Shown piece by piece: positions 1 to 4,481 of a stretch of 5,202 nt of DNA. Under the pieces are notes generated by a model. It saw nothing but the letters and a program-made list of their open reading frames with translations, was not told where the DNA came from and ran no database searches. The stretch's first letter is position 1; the number at the start of each line of letters is the position of its first letter. The translations under genes and the position numbers were made by a program. Source of the DNA: Planctomycetaceae bacterium (GTDB lineage: Bacteria > Planctomycetota > UBA1135 > GCA-002686595); contig JABWBL010000287.1 in the NCBI GenBank assembly GCA_013360535.1, forward strand, positions 1-5,202, written 5' to 3'.

Positions 1-207
1 GGCAGCGGCAAATCCACGCTGATCAAGTGCCTGGCGGGCGTGCACCAGCCCGACGGCGGCGAGATGCTGTTCCAGGGCCGCCCGGTAACGTTCCGCCACC
101 CGCTGGACGCGCGCGCCGCCGGCGTCGCCACCATCTTCCAGGAATTTTCCCTCGTGCCCACGCTCACCGTCGCCGAAAACGTCTTTCTGGGGCGGCAGCC
201 GCGCCGC
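1..207 (+). CDS. Sugar ABC transporter ATP-binding protein, internal fragment cut at both ends
   Basis: This is an internal piece of the ATPase subunit of a carbohydrate importer (RbsA/XylG/MglA-like, CUT2 class), which powers uptake of a sugar from the cytoplasmic face of the membrane. The frame is open from base 1, which falls inside the Walker A motif (GSGKST, residues 1-6 of the fragment). The Q-loop follows in FQEFSLVP (about residues 46-53), then the family-typical [10 protein letters not shown] (about 56-65). The start lies left of the window. After about residue 69 the family sequence stops: the reading frame continues only as low-complexity Arg/Pro/Ser sequence antisense to the comM-like fragment. 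Signature, Walker B and the usual second ATPase half are therefore missing. Few Ala codons are present, but GCC outnumbers GCG, as in the right-hand outer piece. The sugar specificity cannot be told. Family assignment is secure; the exact end is uncertain by about 10 bases. Confidence 0.88.
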
Positions 208-220
208 GCCGCCGGCACGA
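199..220. other. Chimeric breakpoint joining ABC ATPase and ComM fragments
   Basis: The plus-strand ABC ATPase homology ends and the minus-strand ComM homology begins within this GC-only stretch of repeated GCC/GCG triplets. Both proteins can be read plausibly for several codons across it (plus strand Pro-Arg-Arg-Ala-Ala, minus strand Val-Pro-Ala-Ala-Arg). The two parents therefore probably shared a short microhomology here. No target duplication, insertion-sequence end, attachment site or tRNA is visible. Either an assembly/amplification chimera or microhomology-mediated joining would produce this. Confidence 0.75.
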
Positions 221-437
221 GGTTCAGGTACAGGCGCCCGCCGCCGAGCTTGAGCCCGTTGGCCTCGAGCGCGCACACGAGCCGGCCCTTGCTCTCGCGG
301 ATCACCGGATCGGGCAGGCCCGTCAGTACGACATCGACGCGCCCCGACTCCGGATCGGGCTCGTACCGTGCTTCGACGGTGACGAGCTCCGCCGACGCAC
401 CGGCGAGACAGGCTCCGAGCACTCGAACGGTTCGCAC
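204..437 (-). CDS. comM: ComM/YifB family Mg-chelatase-like ATPase, N-terminal fragment
   Basis: About 78 residues of the N-terminal domain of a ComM/YifB protein are visible; ComM is a hexameric AAA+ helicase that promotes branch migration during uptake of transforming DNA. The recognisable block is [15 protein letters not shown] (about residues 39-53), matching the family's GLPD-x-x-VRES-x-x-R motif, followed by [12 protein letters not shown] (65-76), matching the family's ITVNLAPAD. The start chosen is GTG at 437, giving a beginning ([13 protein letters not shown]) that aligns with the usual family N terminus. A GGAGGG at 459-464 lies 21 bases upstream, rather far, so a start slightly further upstream (for example CTG at 440) is possible. 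The gene is cut at the left junction; the whole ATPase and C-terminal domains of this roughly 500-residue family are absent. It diverges from the amidase gene. Family call is from memory of the motif. Confidence 0.72.
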
Positions 438-551
438 CAGCGCAACGACGCTCGGGCACCCTCCGCGGTAGCACTTGATCCCGGAAAAATCCGTGTCTCG
501 CGCGCGTGCCAAGAAACGCGGCGCGTCGTTCTCTAGCATCTGCCCCGTCCG
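438..551. promoter_or_regulatory. Divergent intergenic region between comM fragment and amidase
   Basis: This 114-base gap separates two divergently oriented genes and should hold a promoter for each. It contains the most A-rich patch nearby (485-489) inside a short inverted repeat, CGGA-AAAA-TCCG at 482-493, which could be an operator or chance. A TTGATC at 475-480 resembles a -35 box, but no good -10 box lies at the right distance. No purine-rich ribosome-binding site precedes the amidase ATG. The regulatory role is inferred from position only. Confidence 0.35.
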
Positions 552-1586
552 ATGCGCTCCGCTCCTCGATCCTTCGTCCTGCTGCTCGCCCTCGGCGCTT
601 GCGCGACGCCCAAGCCCGCGGAACCTGCGCCGCCCGAGCCCGCTCCGCCGCCCTCACCGATCGTGGTCGAGGCTCCGCCGCGCGAGCGCGACGACTGCAT
701 CGTCGTCTGCGGCGAGCGTGTCCCGATCGGCGTGCCCGTCGTGCTGTGGACCGACCCGACCGGTTACGACGCCTACTCGACAGCGCTGCGTTTTCCCGCG
801 GAAGCGCCGCAGGAACCGCCGACCGGCCTGCGCTACCAGCCCGGCCGCAAGGTCAAGCAGCCCGACGGCACGACGCGCCTTTCGACGCTCTCGGGTCGCG
901 ACGACTGCCGCGAAGAGCTCGGAACCGTCGTCGACCAGTTCGTGATCCACTACGACGTGTGCGGCACGAGCCGGCAGTGCTTCAAGGTCCTGCACGACCG
1001 CCGCGAGCTCTCGGTGCACTTCCTGCTCGACGTCGACGGCACGCTGTACCAGACGCTCGACCTCTCCGACACGGCCTGGCACGCGCGCCAGGCCAACTCG
1101 CGCTCGGTCGGCATCGAGATCGCGAACATCGGCGCCTATCCGCCCGGGAACGGCACGCTCGACGAGTGGTACGCGACGGACGAGCTCGGGCCCTACGTGC
1201 GCTTCCCGGCGTGGATGAAGACCACCGGCATCCGCACGCCGGCTTTCGTCGCGCGTCCGGCGCGGCCCGAGCGTGTGCTCGGCGCGATCCACGGACGCGA
1301 CTACGAGATGCACGACCTGACGCCGGAGCAGTACGCGACGCTCGTCAAGCTCGCCGCCGGCCTGTGCCGCACGTTCCCGGCGCTCGCGCCCGACTGCCCG
1401 CGCGATGCGGAAGGCCGCGTGCGCGCCGACGCGCTCTCCGACGGGGAATTCGCGCAGTTCCGCGGCATCCTCGGGCACTTCCACATCACCAAGGACAAGC
1501 AGGACCCCGGTCCGGCCTTCGATTGGGAGCGTTTCCTCAGCCTCGTGCGGGCCGAGCTCGCGCAGCCGGAGAGCGCGACGCCGTGA
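552..1586 (+). CDS. N-acetylmuramoyl-L-alanine amidase (Amidase_2/PGRP-like), predicted lipoprotein
   Basis: A zinc amidase predicted to cleave the bond between N-acetylmuramic acid and L-alanine of the peptidoglycan stem. The 344-residue protein starts with a lipoprotein signal: Arg2/Arg6, a hydrophobic run and the lipobox LGAC with Cys17. This predicts export and lipid anchoring. A Pro/Ala/Glu-rich linker (about 19-43) precedes the enzyme. The Amidase_2 fold is shown by QFVIHYD (His133, first zinc ligand), SVHFLLDVDGTLYQ (155-168), TAWHARQANSRSVGIEI (174-190), and GHFHITKDKQDPGPAFDW (308-325), which supplies His309, Lys316 and Asp318. Cys137 and Cys143 bracket a loop like the disulfide loop of peptidoglycan-recognition proteins. 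The start is set by an in-frame TAG at 534-536 and by the signal peptide; no Shine-Dalgarno sequence is seen. Its stop overlaps the Nudix start (GTGA), suggesting co-expression. It could serve in recycling, remodelling or attack on other cells; the sequence does not decide. Confidence 0.9.
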   Translation: MRSAPRSFVLLLALGACATPKPAEPAPPEPAPPPSPIVVEAPPRERDDCIVVCGERVPIGVPVVLWTDPTGYDAYSTALRFPAEAPQEPPTGLRYQPGRKVKQPDGTTRLSTLSGRDDCREELGTVVDQFVIHYDVCGTSRQCFKVLHDRRELSVHFLLDVDGTLYQTLDLSDTAWHARQANSRSVGIEIANIGAYPPGNGTLDEWYATDELGPYVRFPAWMKTTGIRTPAFVARPARPERVLGAIHGRDYEMHDLTPEQYATLVKLAAGLCRTFPALAPDCPRDAEGRVRADALSDGEFAQFRGILGHFHITKDKQDPGPAFDWERFLSLVRAELAQPESATP

Positions 1587-2044
1587 CGAACCCCGCGCCG
1601 CGTCCGTTCGGTCGCTACTGGGTGGCGATGAAGGCGCTCGCCCTGCAGGGCGGCAAGCTGCTGCTCGTGCGCGAGTCGACGCGCGAAGGCTGGTGGGAGC
1701 TGCCGGGAGGGCGCATCGATTCCGGCGAGGAGCACCTCGACCCGCGCGACGTCCTGCGGCGCGAGCTCGCGGAGGAGCTCGGACCCACGTTCCAGTGCGT
1801 GATCGGTCCGCCCGCGCTGACGTGGATCCGGCCCGTGCGCCACGAGGTCGCCGAGTTCACGTTCGTCGTCGCGCACCGCTGCACGCAGGCGGCGGGCGTG
1901 ATCCAGCTCTCGCACGAGCACGTCGAGTACCGCTGGGTCGACGAGCACGAGACCTTCGAGCTCGACCTCGCGCCGAGCTACGCGGCCCCCTTGCGCGAGT
2001 TCTGGCTCGGCGAGAAGCCGCGCAGCGGCCAGGAATGGCGCTGA
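1583..2044 (+). CDS. Nudix hydrolase with an extended Nudix loop
   Basis: A 153-residue cytoplasmic Nudix (MutT-like) hydrolase, predicted to cleave a nucleoside diphosphate linked to some other group in a metal-dependent reaction; the substrate cannot be told. The Nudix box runs from about residue 43 to 67: GRIDSGE supplies Gly43 and Glu49, and RELAEELG supplies Arg60, Glu61, Glu64, Glu65 and Gly67. The spacing from Glu49 to Arg60 is 10 residues rather than the classical 7, a 3-residue enlargement (around HLDPRD). An N-terminal beta strand (KALALQGGKLLLVRE) and WWELPGG fit the fold. The start chosen is GTG at 1583, which overlaps the amidase stop by four bases (GTGA); a GGAG at 1568-1571 lies 11 bases upstream. 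ATG at 1628 would remove part of the first strand and is less likely. The overlap implies translational coupling to a secreted enzyme of a different compartment, so functional linkage is not assured. Confidence 0.9.
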   Translation: MTNPAPRPFGRYWVAMKALALQGGKLLLVRESTREGWWELPGGRIDSGEEHLDPRDVLRRELAEELGPTFQCVIGPPALTWIRPVRHEVAEFTFVVAHRCTQAAGVIQLSHEHVEYRWVDEHETFELDLAPSYAAPLREFWLGEKPRSGQEWR

Positions 2045-2048
2045 AGGT

Positions 2049-2062
2049 CGCGCGATCGCGCG
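2049..2062. repeat. 14-base perfect palindrome downstream of the Nudix gene
   Basis: CGCGCGATCGCGCG reads identically on both strands and sits four bases after the Nudix stop codon, in the 52-base gap before the beta-lactamase-like gene. It has no following T-tract, so it is a poor intrinsic terminator. It could be an operator, but alternating CG sequence makes such palindromes easy to obtain by chance in DNA of this composition. Confidence 0.35.
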
Positions 2063-2073
2063 TGGGGGAGTAG

Positions 2074-2088
2074 CCTCCGGCGCGGAGG
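2074..2088 (+). promoter_or_regulatory. Shine-Dalgarno site within a 6-bp hairpin
   Basis: CCTCCG (2074-2079) can pair with CGGAGG (2083-2088) across a 3-base loop. The right arm contains the strong GGAGG ribosome-binding site (2084-2088), 8 bases before the ATG at 2097. In RNA this GC-rich stem would hide the binding site unless opened, which could throttle translation of the serine hydrolase. The pairing is seen directly; a regulatory role is inference. Confidence 0.5.
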
Positions 2089-2096
2089 AATCCCGC

Positions 2097-3152
2097 ATGT
2101 TCGCCGCGCTTCTCGCTTGCCTCTGCCTGCAGGAAACCGTCGCCGGGCCGCAACCCCAGACGCAGGCCGATCGAATCTTCGCGGCCTGCGAGGAGTACCA
2201 GCGCCGTTCGCACGCGGTCGGCGTCACGGTCGCCATCGCGCTCGACGGGCAGGTGATCCTCAACGGCGGTTGGGGCGAGCGCGACCGCGAGGCGCAGCAG
2301 CCGATGCTCGCGGGCACGCTCGTGCGCCTCGCGTCGGTGTCGAAGCCCGTGACGGCGGCCCTCGCGGCCCTCGTCGCACACGAGGGCAAGCTCGCGCTCG
2401 ACGCCGCGATCTCGACGCACGTGCCCGACCTTCCGGAAACGCTGCAACCGCTGACGCTGCGTGGCCTGCTCTCGCACACCGCCGGCGTGCGCCACTACCG
2501 CAACGACCGCAAGGACAACGCGACCGGGCATTGCACGACTCGCGAGGCGCTCGCGCTGTTCGTGAACGATCCGCTCATCGCTCCGCCGGGCACGAAGTAC
2601 TCGTACTCGACGCACGCGTTCACGCTCGTGACCGCCACGCTCGAAGGTGCGACGAAGCAGGACTTCCGCACGTTGTTGCGCGAGCGCATCGCGACGCCGT
2701 TCGCGCCGACGCTCGACTGCGAGGACGCGACGGAGACCAAGGAGCTGCGTTCGGCGGCGTACGAGCTCGTGCTCGGCACCGCGCTGCGTGCCCGAGTGCG
2801 CGAGGACCTCTCGTGGAAGTACGCCGGCGGCGGCATGGAGAGCTCGGCGCCGGACCTCGCGCGCTTCGCGGATGCGCTGCTGCACGCCAAGATCGTTCCC
2901 GCGGAAGTGCGCGACGCGCTCTGGACGCGCCAGAAGCTCTCCGACGGCAAGGAAATCGACTACGGCCTCGGCTGGAGCGTGCCGGAAAAGGGCCGGGTCG
3001 TGAGCCACACGGGCTCGCAACAGGGTTCGAGCACGGCGCTCTCCGTCGACCGCGAGAGTGGCCACGTCGTCGTCGTGCTGAGCAACACCAGCGGCTCCGA
3101 CGCGTCAGATCTGGCCGCGCAGCTGCGCCGGATCCTGCGGGAAAATCGCTAG
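2097..3152 (+). CDS. Serine hydrolase of the class C beta-lactamase/LACTB family
   Basis: A 351-residue serine hydrolase of the penicillin-binding/class C beta-lactamase fold (PF00144). Members include true beta-lactamases, D-aminopeptidases, esterases and LACTB-like peptidases; resistance should not be assumed. Catalytic motifs in order: Ser80-Val-Ser-Lys83 (in LASVSKPVT) with the nucleophile Ser80 and base Lys83; Tyr170-Ser-Thr172 (in KYSYSTHAF), where many relatives have YxN; and His304-Thr-Gly306 (in SHTGSQQG) in the KTG position. LLSHTAG (124-130) is also typical. The YSTHAFTLV block and SWKYAGGGMESSAPDL (239-254) recall mitochondrial LACTB more than clinical AmpC enzymes. The N terminus is a short hydrophobic segment (2-12) without Arg or Lys, with possible cleavage near AVG/VAG (about residue 17); export is likely but the signal is weak. 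ATG at 2097 follows a good GGAGG. The gene follows the Nudix gene by 52 bases and converges with the YdeI-like gene. Confidence 0.9.
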   Translation: MFAALLACLCLQETVAGPQPQTQADRIFAACEEYQRRSHAVGVTVAIALDGQVILNGGWGERDREAQQPMLAGTLVRLASVSKPVTAALAALVAHEGKLALDAAISTHVPDLPETLQPLTLRGLLSHTAGVRHYRNDRKDNATGHCTTREALALFVNDPLIAPPGTKYSYSTHAFTLVTATLEGATKQDFRTLLRERIATPFAPTLDCEDATETKELRSAAYELVLGTALRARVREDLSWKYAGGGMESSAPDLARFADALLHAKIVPAEVRDALWTRQKLSDGKEIDYGLGWSVPEKGRVVSHTGSQQGSSTALSVDRESGHVVVVLSNTSGSDASDLAAQLRRILRENR

Positions 3153-3168
3153 CGGAGCGAGCCGCCGC

Positions 3169-3783
3169 TCAGCAGTTCTCGTACTTCCAGTTGCGCGGCT
3201 TGCCCTCGGCGATCCACTCGAGCGCCTGCTCGAGCCGCGCCAGCCGCGTCGCCTCGCGCTTGGCCTCGGTGATCCACTCGATGTACTCGCGCCGCTTGCC
3301 CGGCGTGAAGGCCTTGAACTGAGCGGCGGCGGCCTTGTTGCGAGCGAGCGCCCGCGCGAGGTCCTCGGGCACCGCGGCCTCGGGCTTGGGCCCCGAACGC
3401 TTCAGCGCCGGCTTGTCCGACAGCGCGAGCTCGACCGCCTTCTTCATCAGCTTTTTCATCGCCGACGCGCTCGGCACCTCGCCGAGCTCGACCAGCCGCT
3501 CGCGATGGATGCCGCCGACACCGACCTTGCTCTTGCCCGCGGCCTCGATCTCGGCCTGCATGTCCTTGTGCCAGAAGCCGAACACGCAGTGGGCCTTGAA
3601 GGCCGCCATGCCGCACAGGAGCTTGCCGCCGTGCGTCCAGCTCGGGCTGTTCCACTTGAGCGTCTCCTCGAGCTCGACGCCGCTTCCGAGCACACGCTCG
3701 CGGATCGCGCTCAGGATCGGCCGCGCGAACGGCGCGGCCTTGGCGATGTAAGCGTCGACCTTCGGGTTCCTTGCGTTCGCCAT
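3169..3783 (-). CDS. YdeI/OmdA-like protein (DUF1801 plus OmdA domain)
   Basis: A 204-residue, probably cytoplasmic protein with no signal peptide or membrane segment. The N-terminal part (about 10-120) matches DUF1801: a helical start, then EETLKWNSPSW (39-49), GKLLCGMAAFKAHCVFGFW (53-71) and a basic helix-rich tail. The C-terminal part (about 137-195) matches the YdeI/OmpD-associated (OmdA) domain: VPEDLARALARNKAAAAQF, then the helix TPGKRREYIEWITEAKREAT and an amphipathic final helix. This two-domain layout is common in bacteria. YdeI homologues have been tied to stress and antimicrobial-peptide resistance through porin association, but the biochemical role is unsettled. The ATG lies 6 bases after the murQ stop, with AAGGA at 3796-3800 inside the end of murQ as the likely ribosome-binding site, so the two are probably one transcript. 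It ends 16 bases from the convergent serine hydrolase gene. Confidence 0.88.
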   Translation of the reverse strand: MANARNPKVDAYIAKAAPFARPILSAIRERVLGSGVELEETLKWNSPSWTHGGKLLCGMAAFKAHCVFGFWHKDMQAEIEAAGKSKVGVGGIHRERLVELGEVPSASAMKKLMKKAVELALSDKPALKRSGPKPEAAVPEDLARALARNKAAAAQFKAFTPGKRREYIEWITEAKREATRLARLEQALEWIAEGKPRNWKYENC

Positions 3784-3789
3784 CGTCGT

Positions 3790-4191
3790 TCAGCTTCCTT
3801 CGAGAGCCTTGCGGAGCGATCCCCCGGCGGCGTCGAGCGCCGCCTGCGCCTTGTCGAGCGTGCAGCGCCGTCCGTGCATCAGCACCGCGAGCTTCACGCG
3901 GCCCTTGGCCTCGCGCAGCAGCTCGAGCGCGCGCGCGTGCGGCACGCCAGTCAGGCTCGACACGATGCGCGCGCCCCGCTCGACGAGCTTGGCGTTCTTC
4001 GTCGTGTCGACGTCGACCATCAGGTTGCCGTGCACCTTGTGCAGCCGCACCATCAGGCTGCTCGACAACGTGTTCAGCGCGATCTTCTGCGCCGTGCCGG
4101 CCTTCAGCCGCGTGCTGCCGGAGATGACCTCGGCGCCGGTGTCCAGCGTGATGCCGATGTCGGCCTGTTGCGTCACAGGCGCATTCGGGTT
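3790..4191 (-). pseudogene. murQ: N-acetylmuramic acid 6-phosphate etherase (MurQ), C-terminal fragment
   Basis: The last 133 residues match MurQ, the cytoplasmic lyase that removes the D-lactate ether from N-acetylmuramic acid 6-phosphate during cell-wall recycling. Visible landmarks are QQADIGITLDTGAEVISGS, then the family signature GSTRLKAGTAQK (residues 105-116 of the continuous reading frame), VHGNLMVDV (133-141) and a helical end (GRVKLAVLMHGRRC, GGSLRKALEG). MurQ is normally about 300 residues. The first half is absent, including the SIS sugar-phosphate domain and the catalytic glutamates (Glu83 and Glu114 in the E. coli enzyme). The frame instead continues without a stop into an unrelated secreted-protein start at about 4191. 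As it stands the product cannot be an active etherase. Ala codons here favour GCG, as in the central block. The next gene downstream (YdeI-like) follows by 6 bases. Confidence 0.88.
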
Positions 4192-4200
4192 GTTGGCGAA
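4183..4200. other. Chimeric breakpoint inside an open reading frame
   Basis: On the minus strand, MurQ homology begins at about Asn81-Pro82-Asn83 of the 213-residue frame (the family has a CNP-N/D motif here), while the preceding residues belong to a secreted fibronectin-III-like sequence. The frame stays open across the join. By hand count Ala codons upstream of the join are about 7 GCC, 3 GCT and 1 GCG; downstream in MurQ they are about 10 GCG and 7 GCC. Any shared bases at the join can be only a few (around the AAC codons). Confidence 0.72.
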
Positions 4201-4431
4201 GCCGATGCCGCTGTTCGAGCCGGCGTTGGTCGAGCCCCGCAGCGACGAAGGATCTTCGTCGAGCCGTTGCCCCAGGGCAGCGGTGGGACCGAACTCCACC
4301 TGGCACTTGGCGGGCGTCGGCGTGGTCCAGCGAAGCTGAACATGCGTGGGGGTGACGCGCACGGCCTGATCCATGACAGGCTCCGCAACGGCGGCACTGA
4401 GGCAGACCAGAGCAGCAACAACGAGCTTCAC
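4192..4431 (-). CDS. Secreted fibronectin-III-like protein, N-terminal fragment fused to MurQ
   Basis: Eighty residues from a GTG start at 4431, with GGAG (4438-4441) 6 bases upstream, form the beginning of an exported protein. Residues 1-16 are a good signal peptide (MKLVVAALVCLSAAVA, likely cut after AVA). The mature part begins with VRVTPTHVQLRWTTPTPAKC (25-43 and on) and VEFGPTAALG (45-54). These resemble the first strands of fibronectin type III or purple-acid-phosphatase N-terminal domains, where a 'sequence-supports-RWTT...VEYG' pattern is common. The rest of the protein is missing, replaced in frame by the MurQ C-terminal part. Ala codons favour GCC, matching the neighbouring isomerase on the same strand 50 bases upstream. 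Those 50 bases contain a CCGCC-GCG-GGCGG hairpin (4465-4477) without a T-tract. A role for the full protein (cell-surface or extracellular enzyme) is only a guess. Confidence 0.65.
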
Positions 4432-4481
4432 GATAGGCTCCAGAAGACCATCCGACCTTGAGCGCCGCCGCGGGCGGTGGC

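Noticed and set aside
27..536. Plus-strand open frames across 27-536 continuing past the ABC fragment
   Set aside because: Beyond about 207 they are antisense to the ComM fragment and show no recognisable family sequence.
506..1582. Upstream extension of the Nudix frame to a 512-residue protein
   Set aside because: The extension is an Arg-rich out-of-frame translation of the amidase gene. The Nudix fold begins just after the GTG at 1583.
2097..2126. Lipobox reading of LLAC at residues 5-8 of the serine hydrolase
   Set aside because: The cysteine is too close to the N terminus and no positive residues precede it, so a lipoprotein signal is unlikely.
1857..3065. 402-residue minus-strand open frame opposite the serine hydrolase gene
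   Set aside because: Its product is a low-complexity Arg/Ala/Val-rich sequence without motifs, and the plus strand carries clear catalytic motifs. It is a shadow frame caused by high GC.
3151..3169. AGCGG / CCGCT inverted repeat between the convergent serine hydrolase and YdeI-like genes as a bidirectional terminator
   Set aside because: Only 5 paired bases with a 9-base loop and no T-tract; expected by chance at this GC content.
4465..4477. CCGCC-GCG-GGCGG hairpin after the isomerase stop as an intrinsic terminator
   Set aside because: Five-pair stem without a following T-run; too weak to call.
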